64,000 nt of DNA from contig NZ_VOOR01000003.1 in the NCBI RefSeq assembly GCF_007993045.1, forward strand, positions 144,384 through 208,383. The letters run 5' to 3'. The position numbers and the translations under genes were made by a program. Positions 1-8,643 of this stretch are shown here, in pieces (the stretch's first letter is position 1; the number at the start of each line of letters is the position of its first letter). The notes beneath the pieces are model-generated. The model ran no database searches, was not told where the DNA came from, and worked only from the letters and a program-made list of their open reading frames with translations. The DNA comes from Phaeodactylibacter luteus (lineage in GTDB: Bacteria; Bacteroidota; Bacteroidia; Chitinophagales; Saprospiraceae).

Positions 1-1
1 T

Positions 2-952
2 GTCCTGCGCGACGGCGAAGTGCTCAGCAACTGCGTAGCCAACCAAGAGGCTCACCGTTTATACGGAGGGGTAGTGCCAGAGGTTGCGTCCCGCGCCCAT
101 CAGGTCAATATTATCCCCGTAGTAGACTTGGCGCTGAAAGATGCCGGAGTGGATAAATCTGAGCTGAGCGCCATCGCTTTTACCCGGGGGCCAGGCCTGT
201 TAGGCTCCCTCATTGTCGGCGTTTCTTTTGCCAAAGCACTGGGGCTGAGCCTCAATATCCCGCTTATTGAAGTGCACCACATGCAGGCGCACATCCTGGC
301 CCACTTTGCAGAAGACCCCAAGCCTGCTTTCCCTTTCCTTTGCCTGACCGTCTCTGGCGGGCATACTCAGATCGTTCAGGTCAACAGCCCTTTTGATATG
401 GCAGTGCTAGGGCAGACCATTGACGATGCCGCCGGCGAAGCTTTTGACAAAACCGGGAAAATGCTAGGGCTGCCCTACCCTTCCGGGCCGGTCATCGATC
501 AGCTCGCCCAAAAAGGAACGCCTAAGTTCGATTTCCCAGAGCCCCGTATCCCAGGGCTGGACTTCAGCTTCAGCGGGCTAAAGACGGCCATCCTTTATTA
601 CTTGCAGAAACAGGTACGGGCTGAGCCCGATTTTGTAAAAGACAACCTCAACGACATCTGCGCTTCCGTACAGGAGCGCATTGTGACCATCCTCCTGAAA
701 AAGCTGCGCAAAGCGAGCCGGCAGACTGGCATCAAGGAAATTGCGATTGCAGGCGGGGTCTCGGCCAACTCCGGGCTGAGGGCAGGGCTGAAGGCCATGG
801 GGGGAAAGGAAGGCTGGAACACCTATATCCCGGCCTTTGAGTATTGTACCGATAATGCAGGGATGATTGCGGTAGCCGCCTACTACAAATATCTAAACGG
901 GGATTTCACAAGCCAATCCGTTCAGCCCGCTGCCCGCCTGCCCCAATCTTGA
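2..952 (+). CDS. tsaD: tRNA N6-adenosine threonylcarbamoyltransferase TsaD (5' end outside window)
   Basis: TsaD transfers the threonylcarbamoyl group from threonylcarbamoyl-AMP to A37 of ANN-decoding tRNAs, in a cytoplasmic complex with TsaB/TsaE. The reading frame is open from base 2, ahead of the GTG at 20. The visible protein begins VLRDGEVLSN, which in the family follows a short MxxLGIETSCDDT N-terminus, so only about the first 15 residues are missing. The Kae1/Qri7 HxxxH metal-binding pair is at 278-292 (context EVHHMQAH). The glycine-rich ATP-binding loops are VSGGHTQ and IAGGVSANSGLR, and the late acidic metal ligand is in YCTDNAGMIA. Length to the stop is normal for the family. The gene is followed by a dispersed repeat and a convergent gene. 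Confidence 0.96.
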   Translation, partial: VLRDGEVLSNCVANQEAHRLYGGVVPEVASRAHQVNIIPVVDLALKDAGVDKSELSAIAFTRGPGLLGSLIVGVSFAKALGLSLNIPLIEVHHMQAHILAHFAEDPKPAFPFLCLTVSGGHTQIVQVNSPFDMAVLGQTIDDAAGEAFDKTGKMLGLPYPSGPVIDQLAQKGTPKFDFPEPRIPGLDFSFSGLKTAILYYLQKQVRAEPDFVKDNLNDICASVQERIVTILLKKLRKASRQTGIKEIAIAGGVSANSGLRAGLKAMGGKEGWNTYIPAFEYCTDNAGMIAVAAYYKYLNGDFTSQSVQPAARLPQS

Positions 953-970
953 AAATGTACGAGCCCTACT

Positions 971-1100
971 TCTCTGCCCCTACACAATGTGAGGGGGCCT
1001 GCCCCTGCCCAACGGCAGGTGCCGCTATGCTCCGGGGCTCGCTATCCGCTCGGCCCTATCGGGCTTGACACCCCTCCGCAGCGCTAGGCCGGCGCTGCCA
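971..1100 (+). repeat. Dispersed GC-rich repeat, family A, copy 1
   Basis: Copy of the hairpin-prone dispersed element whose core reads ggtgccgctatgctccgggg and then gctcgct.tccgctcggccct, ending near cagcgctaggcc. It fills most of the gap between tsaD and the next gene. The lead-in cacaatgtgaggggg is shared with the inverted copy near 44.9 kb, so the repeat extends beyond the core. No open frame with coding character is present. Confidence 0.85.
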
Positions 1101-1108
1101 CAAATCCA

Positions 1109-1140
1109 AATAGCCCGGGGTGGTGCCGCTCCGGGCTATT
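1109..1140 (-). terminator. Hairpin terminator after the DUF697 gene
   Basis: Inverted repeat AATAGCCCGG / CCGGGCTATT (10 bp stem, 12-nt loop) lies about 20 bp beyond the stop of the minus-strand gene. On the minus strand it is followed by a moderately T-rich TTTGGATTTG. The weak tail makes this probable rather than certain. Confidence 0.5.
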
Positions 1141-1160
1141 CCCTATACCATTCGCAGCGC

Positions 1161-1880
1161 CTAAAAATCATTAATGACCTTCTGCTTCAATTGTTGAAAC
1201 TCCTCCTCCGAAATCACCCCGGCGTCCCGCAGCTGTGCCAATTCCCGCAAGCGGGCCAGAGAATCGGTGCCCGATGAGCCCGTAGCCTTATTGCCTTCAA
1301 CCGGCCCTTCCGCAGCCGTTTCAGCTGCTTTGGCCGCTTCAGCCTCGGCTTTGGCTTTATCGTCCTTGCGCAGCTGCTCGGCAACTTTTTTGCCTTTCTC
1401 GAACTGCTCCTTGTACATCTTCTTCAAGCGGGCGGGGTCAAAATCTAGAATGGTGCCGCCGGACTCAAAATGGCGCTTAAAAACCTGCCCCAAAGCATAA
1501 GTGGACGCGCCAGCAAAAATCGAGACCGTTACGCCGCCCACTACCGAGCCCAAACCAGGGATAAGCTTGACGATGCTGCCGGCGCCCAAACGGGCAAGGG
1601 TCGTGCTCGTGAGGGAGGTCACAATGGCTTTGCCCTGCGTCTCCGAAAAATCAAGGTCGTAAGCACGGCACATCTGCCGGATCATATCTAGTTGCAAAGC
1701 GCTGACTGCGAAGATATCTGCAATCAATATCGGGATAAAACCTGCCCCCATAGACCACACGACGTGGTTGCGGATGATGGTCTCCGCATGTTGGCTCCTT
1801 GGGCTGTTAGAATCGCTCATGACAATCTTTTTTACAGTTTGGGCACTTTTGAGTACCTGCATAATCTTCTTTTGGTCCAT
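1161..1880 (-). CDS. DUF697-like membrane protein with C-terminal SHOCT motif
   Basis: 239 residues. The middle (about 35-150) carries hydrophobic stretches (WSMGAGFIPILIADIFAVSA and a glycine-rich VKLIPGLGSVVGGVTVSIFAGA). This is the pattern of DUF697/YcjF-like membrane domains often linked to small GTPases. A lysine/alanine-rich linker follows, and the last 30 residues (LARLRELAQLRDAGVISEEEF.QLK) match the short SHOCT oligomerisation motif. The start is uncertain: ATG at 1880 gives the full ORF, while ATG at 1820 (MSDSNSPRS) would remove 20 residues; neither has a clear ribosome-binding site. Biochemical role unknown; membrane location is inferred from hydrophobicity. It stands alone, convergent with tsaD. 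Confidence 0.8.
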   Translation of the reverse strand: MDQKKIMQVLKSAQTVKKIVMSDSNSPRSQHAETIIRNHVVWSMGAGFIPILIADIFAVSALQLDMIRQMCRAYDLDFSETQGKAIVTSLTSTTLARLGAGSIVKLIPGLGSVVGGVTVSIFAGASTYALGQVFKRHFESGGTILDFDPARLKKMYKEQFEKGKKVAEQLRKDDKAKAEAEAAKAAETAAEGPVEGNKATGSSGTDSLARLRELAQLRDAGVISEEEFQQLKQKVINDF

Positions 1881-1969
1881 GCTCGCAATGATATCGGAAT
1901 CTGGTACAATTTGACGCTTTTTTCGACAACACGGCTATTTTCTAGGCTGAACGGCAACGCCCATAGCCG

Positions 1970-4900
1970 TCAGCGGAGCAGGGTCACCGTACCCGTTGCC
2001 CGCCTGCGCTCTCCGTTCAGGAAAGTCAGGTCTGCGATCCAAGTATATGCCCCTTGTGGCAAAGGCTCCCCTTTGTAAGTGCCATCCCAAGCCCCTGCCG
2101 GCTGATTGCCCCTCACTTCCTCTGAATGCCAAACCTGCTCCCCATAAGGAGCGTATACCCGTATCGTGATGGCATCTACCCCTATCCCTACAGGTTTGAA
2201 AACGCGGACATCACCCGCCCCATAGTCAGGGGAGAAAGCGTTGGGCGCATGAAAAGTATTGATCCACTCTGGCTGCAGAAAGATAGTGGTATCATGCTGG
2301 CAAAGGAACACCCCGCCATTATCATTGTAGGCCGTAAGCGTTACGGGCAGGCGGTCATTAAAATTAAATTCGTGCAAAGGCTCAAAGGCTGTAGTCGTAA
2401 AGCCATCCCCAAAATCCCATAAGAAGCGGTTGGCCTGCCTGCTGTAATTGAAAAACAAAACCTCCCCCAGCCGGCTCTCGAGCGGGTCAATCGTATAATC
2501 AAAATCAGCAGTCGGGCTGGGATAGACGGTCAGCGCATCGGCCAGCTGCAGGGTATCGCGGCAGGCTTCATTATAAATCGCCACCAGGGTAACGTCATAC
2601 TGCCCGGGCTCTGGCAGGACAAAGCTTGGCCGGTCTACCGTAAACGGCGGGCGGGACTCAATGAGCCAAACGTACTCGGCAGCTTGCTCGGATAAGTTGT
2701 CTATCTCCACATAAAGCGGCTCGCACCCTTGTGTATCGGAAAAGGCAAGAGCGGCTTCCGGCCGCCCAAGGATATCCACTTCCTGCACTAAGGTATCGAG
2801 GCAGCCAAACTCGTTCTCTACAATGAGCCCTACAGAGAAGGCACCGGGAGAAGTATAGGTGAACAAAGGCGAGGTGCCAGCAGAAGTGCTGCCTTCTCCA
2901 AAAGACCAACGGTTATCAATATTCCCAGTTGAGGTGTTCTCGAAAAGCACGCTCCGGGGCACTCCGCATGCTTCTGGCTGCTCAAAAACAAAGCCCGCAA
3001 CCGGAGCCGGATAGACGGTTACCGTTTCGACAAGGGTATCGGCAGGGCACCCGTTGAAAGAAAGGGCCACCAAACGCACCGCATAGCTCCCAGCCTCGCC
3101 AAAGGTCTGGGCAGGAGATACCTGCGTACTGCTGTTGCCGTTGCCAAAATCCCAGCTGTAAGTATCTGCCCATTGTGATGCATTCTCAAAATCAACAGCC
3201 AGCCCCTGGCAGCCCGCGTCAGGCCCAAATGCAAACCCGGCAACCGGGCTGTTGAGCACCTCTATCTCCCGGGCAGAGGTATCCCGGCAACCATTGGCAC
3301 TGATAGCGGTCAGCTCGATGATGGAAGCCCCCGCCTCGGGCAGGCTGGAAATGGGCGCTACCAGCGTGCTCATCTCCCCAAAAATATCCCATTCGTATGC
3401 CACTGCGCCCTCAGACTGATTTTGCAGGAAGAGGGTATCCACCCCAAGGCAATACAACTGCTCGGGGATGAAGAAACTGCTGACCGGGTCCGGGTGGACC
3501 GTGATGTTGAAAAAGGTAGTATCGCCAAAACAGCCGAGCTCATCCGTTACGGACAGGCGCACCGGATATTGCCCGGGCGCTTCAAACGTGTGCACAGGCT
3601 CGGCCTCAAAGCTGGCAGAGGTCCCGTCCATGAAATCCCAGACAAAGTTGAGCGCCCCCTCCCCTTGGCTCGTATTCGCAAAAGCCACACTGAGCGGGCT
3701 ACAGCCACTGACCTGCGAAGGGGCAAAAGCAGCTTGTGGACGGCCTAAAATAGTAATGGTTTCTGTCCGTGTAGCCGGGCAATTGTCCGCCAGGCTGTAA
3801 ACCGTCAGGCTGACCGTGTACTGCCCCGCCGAATCGTAGGCAGCCTCAGGGGCCGGCAGCGTGCTGTTCTGGCCGTTGCCAAAATCCCAAAAAACCCCGC
3901 CTACGTCAGGTGTAGCGTGGGCAAAAGCTACCACCTCGCCCATACAGGCCGTAGCAGGCAAGGACATCACAGGCTCTGGCGCAGGAAGTACCTCGATGAA
4001 AGCCGTATCGGTATCCTGGCCACAGCCGCTGGCATAAAGCACGATCGTATGGAGGCCAGGCTCTTGCAGTACAACTACCGGGTTGGGCTGTTCGCTCCCG
4101 CTTATGGCCCCAGAAGGCGCAATGACCTGCCAGCTGTTCCGTGCCCCCGGAGTGGAAAAGTTTTGCAACTGCACCTCCAACGGAGAACAGCCGCTCAGCG
4201 TATCCAACTGAATGAAAGCATCAATATCAGGAGGGAAAACCGTTATGTCCTGCCATACGGTATCTACACCGCATTCATTCTCGGCCACCAGCCGCACTTC
4301 ATATACGCTCACGGCAGTATCCGGGGTAGTATACAGCTGTGGCGGGGGCAAGCTGTCAGATACAGACAAGCCATTGCCCATTTGCCATTGATAGCTGTCG
4401 GCATTGCCTACGGTAGCATTAGCAAAAGAAACCTCTAGCGGAGAACACCCCTCGTCTTCGCTTATACCGAAAGAGGCCTGCGGATAGGGATGTACCAAGA
4501 TTTGCGCCATTTGTGTGTCCGGGCCACAAAAGTTGGACACCGTCAAGATGAGGTCAAAGATAGAATCTGTGGTGATGCTGTCCAAAACGAGCCCGCTCAG
4601 CTGAGGGCCGAAAAGCGTGTCGCCTTCCAACTGCCAAAACTGCTGTATGCTGTCCCCATAACTGGTATTGACAAGCGATACCCCGAATGGGGCACAGCCC
4701 TCTGTTTCGGCTAAGGCAAATTCAGCTACAGGCGGGGTGGTAATATAGAGCACCGTGTCCTTTTGAGCTTCACACCCAAATGCAGAAGTAACGCCCAACG
4801 TGACGGTGTACGTGCCGGGAGTGGAATAACTATACCCTGGAGAAGCTTCCGAGCTTTGCCCTCCGTCCCCAAAATCCCAACTGTAACTACTGGCCAGGGC

Positions 4901-7057
4901 CGATCCGTCCTGAAAGGTAAAGGCAGAACCAATACAAGGCGAGCCATCTATACTGAAGCCGGCCTGTGGCAGTGGGGCGACAAAGACTTCAGCCTGCTGC
5001 ACCACCTCGCAGTTGTTGCCGTCTACATAGGTATACGTTATGGCATTGGGCCCGGCCTCTGCCTGCTCAGGGTCAAAAGCCCCACTTGCAGTCACCCCTC
5101 CCCCAGACCAAACGCCAGTGCCCGGGCTGGCGAACAGCTGCTGTATACCTGCATCAACACAATAGGAGGTGTCCGGAAAAAGGACGGCCTCTGAGTCCAC
5201 CACTTCCACCGTGATGGTATCGCTGTCTGTGCAGGCGCCGTTGTCGATCACGTACACTAAGCTGTACACCCCTGCCGGAACGCTGCCCGGGTCAAACACC
5301 CCATCGGCCGGATCTGAAATCCCAGGCCCCACCCATTGCCCCTCGTCCGCATTCACCTGCAAATTGACAGGCCCTGAGCCAGAACATAGCGGCTCATCTA
5401 TGGGCACCGCTTCCACTTCTACTGCCGCCTGAACAGAAAGGGATACCGTATCGGCAGCAGTGCCACAAGTACCGGATACCAAAACGGCCAGCTCCCTGCT
5501 CCCAGGCCCATTGAGCACAATATCGCCGGGCAGGGAATCTGTTGAAAAGCAGTCCCCCTCATCCAGATAAAACCAGCAGTAGGTCAGCCCCGTGCCAGAG
5601 TAGCCAGGATCGGGCTGAACAGCCAGGGATTCACAACCCGTCGGGACATCCTGCAGGGTTACTGCTACATCAGGCTCAATAACCACTTCCACTGCCGCTT
5701 CGTTTTCGCATGCACCTGCCCCAGTGCTGTAGGTAAAAGTATAAGTGCCCGGCGTAAGGGCCCCGGGCGAGAGCACCCCACTTTCTGAAATGGCATTGCC
5801 GGGCCCCGACCAAATGCCGCCGGCTGGGCCGGCCTGCAGCTGCACATCGGGGCTGCTTTGGCAGAGGGCAGACGGGTTGTTGCCCAGTGTTATGGCCTCC
5901 GTGCCAGCCACCGTAATGGGCACGGCGTCAGAGACGTCATCGCAGGGCCCGCCCACCGAGAGGGATACTTCACCGCTTTCATAAAAAACCACTGAACCGA
6001 AGTCTTCAGTATCAGCAGAGGGGATGTCCCCATTCGTGAATAACCAAGTGTAGGTATTGATATCGCCAGCAGCCTCGTACCCCAGCGTGCTCAAGGTAAC
6101 GACAGCTGAGTCGCAGAAAACTTCCGGGGCGTTCAAATTCACGAAAGGAAGGTCGTATACAGGCAATGTCAAGGATGCCATATCGCTGCCACAGGCATTT
6201 TGCGCAGTAATGCCAATTTCAAATAGCCCAGGCTGCAATAGGCTGATGACAATCTCATCAGAGAACACCGTCATGAGGCTATCCTGGAAAACCCAATTGG
6301 CCGTATCATTGGGGAAGATGCTCCAGACGGAGGCCGTCAGCAGCTGATCGTTGAGGTTGGCCAGGGAAAGGGAAGCAGGCGCACAAAGGGAATCGCCCTG
6401 CGCCAGCCCAGTCTCAAAGGCCGCCACAGGGGGCTCGACAATAGAAACCGACTGTGTATACGAATCCGAAGCGCACTCATTGGCAACAGATAGCGAAATG
6501 GTATAGGGCCCCGTATCCGGGTAAACATAGTTGGGGTTTTCCTCCGTAGAGGTGAAACCATTGCCAAAATCCCAGCTGTAGGTGTCCGCATTGCAAGAAG
6601 CGTTCTGTACGCCCAGCTCGTCATCCTGGCAAAGGGCGTTTTCAGCATCAAATTGTGCCAACGGGCGGTGCACAACCCCCACCGGCTGCCTCGTATTGTG
6701 GCAGCTGATGCCCGTGCCACACTCCCGATAGACCGTGAGGCAGATGAAGAAGTTGGTCTTGTCGTCCTCACAGACCAGGCTGTCCGGGATATTGTAAGTA
6801 TGAGAAATGCTCTCTGTAGTGAAAGTCGTATCCAGGGTGCCATCGCCCCAATCCCAAACAAAGTAATCGTAATCGACTGCCGGGGAAGTGTTCAGCACCG
6901 TGAACTCAAACCCATCGCACACTACCGTCTGATCGCCTGCGATGGTGTAAGAAGAGATGATGTCGCCGCACTCATCCTCTAGGCAGTCACAGCTCTGCCC
7001 GAAAGCGGGCAGGCTCAGGCCAGTGAGCAAGATGCAAAAGAGATGATACTGTTTCAT
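1970..7057 (-). CDS. Giant PKD-repeat T9SS cargo with gliding-motility-type C-terminal domain (SprB-like)
   Basis: 1695-residue secreted protein. Signal peptide MKQYHLFCILLTGLSLPAFG, then about fifteen PKD/Ig-like modules. Many have the diagnostic core W-D-F-G-[DN]-G (for example YSWDFGNGFTS, YSWDFGDGGQSS, VFWDFGNGQNS, FLWDFGDGFTT), with several degenerate ones such as YEWDIFGEMS. The last about 95 residues (FHAPNAFSPDYGAGD to the end, with GAWDGTYKGEPLPQGAYTW) match the gliding-motility-associated C-terminal domain (CHU_C / T9SS type B signal). Expected at the cell surface as an adhesin-like protein. It starts 23 bp after the PorP/SprF gene on the same strand, the usual arrangement for type B cargo and its outer-membrane partner. 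Most modules have a bulky tail sequence [PQ]xAxF..S...GCxPLxVxFxN that repeats every about 85-90 residues. Exact ligand unknown. Confidence 0.95.
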   Translation of the reverse strand: MKQYHLFCILLTGLSLPAFGQSCDCLEDECGDIISSYTIAGDQTVVCDGFEFTVLNTSPAVDYDYFVWDWGDGTLDTTFTTESISHTYNIPDSLVCEDDKTNFFICLTVYRECGTGISCHNTRQPVGVVHRPLAQFDAENALCQDDELGVQNASCNADTYSWDFGNGFTSTEENPNYVYPDTGPYTISLSVANECASDSYTQSVSIVEPPVAAFETGLAQGDSLCAPASLSLANLNDQLLTASVWSIFPNDTANWVFQDSLMTVFSDEIVISLLQPGLFEIGITAQNACGSDMASLTLPVYDLPFVNLNAPEVFCDSAVVTLSTLGYEAAGDINTYTWLFTNGDIPSADTEDFGSVVFYESGEVSLSVGGPCDDVSDAVPITVAGTEAITLGNNPSALCQSSPDVQLQAGPAGGIWSGPGNAISESGVLSPGALTPGTYTFTYSTGAGACENEAAVEVVIEPDVAVTLQDVPTGCESLAVQPDPGYSGTGLTYCWFYLDEGDCFSTDSLPGDIVLNGPGSRELAVLVSGTCGTAADTVSLSVQAAVEVEAVPIDEPLCSGSGPVNLQVNADEGQWVGPGISDPADGVFDPGSVPAGVYSLVYVIDNGACTDSDTITVEVVDSEAVLFPDTSYCVDAGIQQLFASPGTGVWSGGGVTASGAFDPEQAEAGPNAITYTYVDGNNCEVVQQAEVFVAPLPQAGFSIDGSPCIGSAFTFQDGSALASSYSWDFGDGGQSSEASPGYSYSTPGTYTVTLGVTSAFGCEAQKDTVLYITTPPVAEFALAETEGCAPFGVSLVNTSYGDSIQQFWQLEGDTLFGPQLSGLVLDSITTDSIFDLILTVSNFCGPDTQMAQILVHPYPQASFGISEDEGCSPLEVSFANATVGNADSYQWQMGNGLSVSDSLPPPQLYTTPDTAVSVYEVRLVAENECGVDTVWQDITVFPPDIDAFIQLDTLSGCSPLEVQLQNFSTPGARNSWQVIAPSGAISGSEQPNPVVVLQEPGLHTIVLYASGCGQDTDTAFIEVLPAPEPVMSLPATACMGEVVAFAHATPDVGGVFWDFGNGQNSTLPAPEAAYDSAGQYTVSLTVYSLADNCPATRTETITILGRPQAAFAPSQVSGCSPLSVAFANTSQGEGALNFVWDFMDGTSASFEAEPVHTFEAPGQYPVRLSVTDELGCFGDTTFFNITVHPDPVSSFFIPEQLYCLGVDTLFLQNQSEGAVAYEWDIFGEMSTLVAPISSLPEAGASIIELTAISANGCRDTSAREIEVLNSPVAGFAFGPDAGCQGLAVDFENASQWADTYSWDFGNGNSSTQVSPAQTFGEAGSYAVRLVALSFNGCPADTLVETVTVYPAPVAGFVFEQPEACGVPRSVLFENTSTGNIDNRWSFGEGSTSAGTSPLFTYTSPGAFSVGLIVENEFGCLDTLVQEVDILGRPEAALAFSDTQGCEPLYVEIDNLSEQAAEYVWLIESRPPFTVDRPSFVLPEPGQYDVTLVAIYNEACRDTLQLADALTVYPSPTADFDYTIDPLESRLGEVLFFNYSRQANRFLWDFGDGFTTTAFEPLHEFNFNDRLPVTLTAYNDNGGVFLCQHDTTIFLQPEWINTFHAPNAFSPDYGAGDVRVFKPVGIGVDAITIRVYAPYGEQVWHSEEVRGNQPAGAWDGTYKGEPLPQGAYTWIADLTFLNGERRRATGTVTLLR

Positions 7058-7080
7058 AATAGCATGGAGGTTAGGCGGGG

Positions 7081-8244
7081 TTAGTACCAGATGTTTTCAA
7101 AAAGTTTTTGGCGGGAGGATGCCCGCATCGCAGGGCAGGGCATTTGCTGCCCAGGGCCACCGCCCGGGCGCCCCATGATACGGCAGCCGGGGCTGCTGAG
7201 CAGGTGGAAGGAGAGCGTAAACTCATACAGCGCCCCCACAGCATTGCGCAAGCCTGTGAAGTTGTTGGAATAGGCAAAGCCCAAGTCTACCCGCTGATTG
7301 CTGCTGCTGCCGAAGACCGTGCCGGCCTCCGCAGTGAAAGTAAACCAATTGGTATGAAAGCCATCTGCTGCAGGCCGCCCATTGAAATGATAAAAAATGC
7401 CCAGCCCCAGCGCCCGGTTGAGGCTAAAGCGGGCACCGGCCTCCACATAGCTGAGGCGGCCGCCAGGCCGCCATAAGTCTTCCCCCTGCCGCTCCATCAG
7501 CAGCAGCGGGCGGATACTGAAAAAGGAACGGCGGCTCGCATAAGGGATAAACTCTGCTTCCACAAAAGCAGAAAAACGAGCGGGTATGCGCGCGCCAAAA
7601 CCCAATACAGACTCCTCATTGCCAAAAATATCCTCGCCCAGAGAGTACGCATTATGCAGGCTGACACCGGCAGCAAGGCTCGTCGCCTGCCTAGCGCCAG
7701 CATTCAATAGGGCCTTGTAGGCCAGCCCCAGAGAAGGTGTGAAGAACACCCGGGACTCCCCCCCATTGGGGGGCGTGAAGGAGGTGCCAAAAATATTGCC
7801 GTACTTGGCATCCAGCTGATCCGAAAAGACTAGCCGGCTGAAGTCGATCCGCTTTTGGGACCACCCCAACGCAGCGCCCACACGGATGTTGTGCACACTA
7901 TTCGGCCCAACAAAAGGCAATGTGCCCGCAAATTTCAGCGCCCCATCCAGCGTCTGAAACCGCCCATCCCCCTCCTCATCAAAGCCCAGCTGCAGCCCGT
8001 AGTCTAAGATGCTACAAGGCAGGCTCTCCTCTACATTGATACGGGCCGAACGGAAATTCGCCACCCGGGCCGAAGCCCATTGGGACTTCACCTTGAAATC
8101 TGCAGAAAGAGCGCCCCGGTGCCCTGTCAGGGCAGGGTTGAACACCGATTGGTTGCCAAAAAAGTGAAGGGAAAAAGGATCCTGCCCAAAAAGAATGGCA
8201 GAGGGCCATAATAAGAGCAGAAGTGCAAGTGTTTGTTTGTGCAT
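7081..8244 (-). CDS. PorP/SprF family type IX secretion outer-membrane protein
   Basis: 387 residues with an N-terminal signal (MHKQTLALLLLLWPSAILFG) followed by the family opening QDPFSLHFFGNQSVFNPALTG. In PorP/SprF proteins this matches the Q-[DE]-P-x-[FY]-[ST]-x-[YF]-x-x-[NQ]...-NPA.[TA]G start. The rest alternates short beta strands ending in aromatic residues, as expected of an outer-membrane beta barrel. Known SprF-like proteins act with the T9SS to localise specific giant adhesins. Here the partner is evidently the PKD protein 23 bp downstream. First gene of a two-gene operon. Confidence 0.93.
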   Translation of the reverse strand: MHKQTLALLLLLWPSAILFGQDPFSLHFFGNQSVFNPALTGHRGALSADFKVKSQWASARVANFRSARINVEESLPCSILDYGLQLGFDEEGDGRFQTLDGALKFAGTLPFVGPNSVHNIRVGAALGWSQKRIDFSRLVFSDQLDAKYGNIFGTSFTPPNGGESRVFFTPSLGLAYKALLNAGARQATSLAAGVSLHNAYSLGEDIFGNEESVLGFGARIPARFSAFVEAEFIPYASRRSFFSIRPLLLMERQGEDLWRPGGRLSYVEAGARFSLNRALGLGIFYHFNGRPAADGFHTNWFTFTAEAGTVFGSSSNQRVDLGFAYSNNFTGLRNAVGALYEFTLSFHLLSSPGCRIMGRPGGGPGQQMPCPAMRASSRQKLFENIWY

Positions 8245-8418
8245 GAGGCCAGGGGTTTAGGAATTAAAATTCAATATCGCAATTATCTGCCGGCTGCCCA
8301 AAAACTTGGCACATTTAGGCTGCGCTGGCCCCAAAACGGCTGCTGTTCATCTATTGGCTTACAGCAAGCACCCTCCTGCCTGTTACCTTAGCGCTTGAGC
8401 ACAAGCCATATAGCTTCG

Positions 8419-8526
8419 TTGTGGGGCCTCCCCCTGCCTGACGGCAGGCGGCGCTACGCTGCGGGGCTCGCTATCCGCTCGGCCCTGCGGGCTTCCACCC
8501 CTTCGCATCGCTAGGCCGGCGCCATA
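8419..8526 (+). repeat. Dispersed GC-rich repeat, family A, copy 2
   Basis: Starts ttgtggggcctccccctgcc and ends ttcgcatcgctaggccggcg. It has the family core with a few changes (cgctacgctgcggggctcgc). It sits in the 399-bp gap between the divergent PorP/SprF and lepB genes, just upstream of the lepB promoter. The remaining 150 bp of the gap on the PorP side shows nothing recognisable. Confidence 0.85.
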
Positions 8527-8545
8527 GCGAATTGCCCCTGTGCAG

Positions 8546-8575
8546 TTGCAAAGCAATTTGTAAGAAGTATATTTG
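8546..8575 (+). promoter_or_regulatory. Bacteroidota-type promoter for lepB
   Basis: TTG at 8546-8548, exactly 19 bp, then TATATTTG at 8568-8575. This matches the Bacteroidota primary-sigma consensus (-33 TTTG/TTG and -7 TAnnTTTG). Predicted transcription start is near 8582, giving a leader of about 60 nt to the ATG at 8644. Confidence 0.75.
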
Positions 8576-8643
8576 CAGGCGGCCGGGAGCAACGGCTAAA
8601 CATCAACTGGCTTGCGCAGTGCGCAGGCCGCTAATCATTATTT

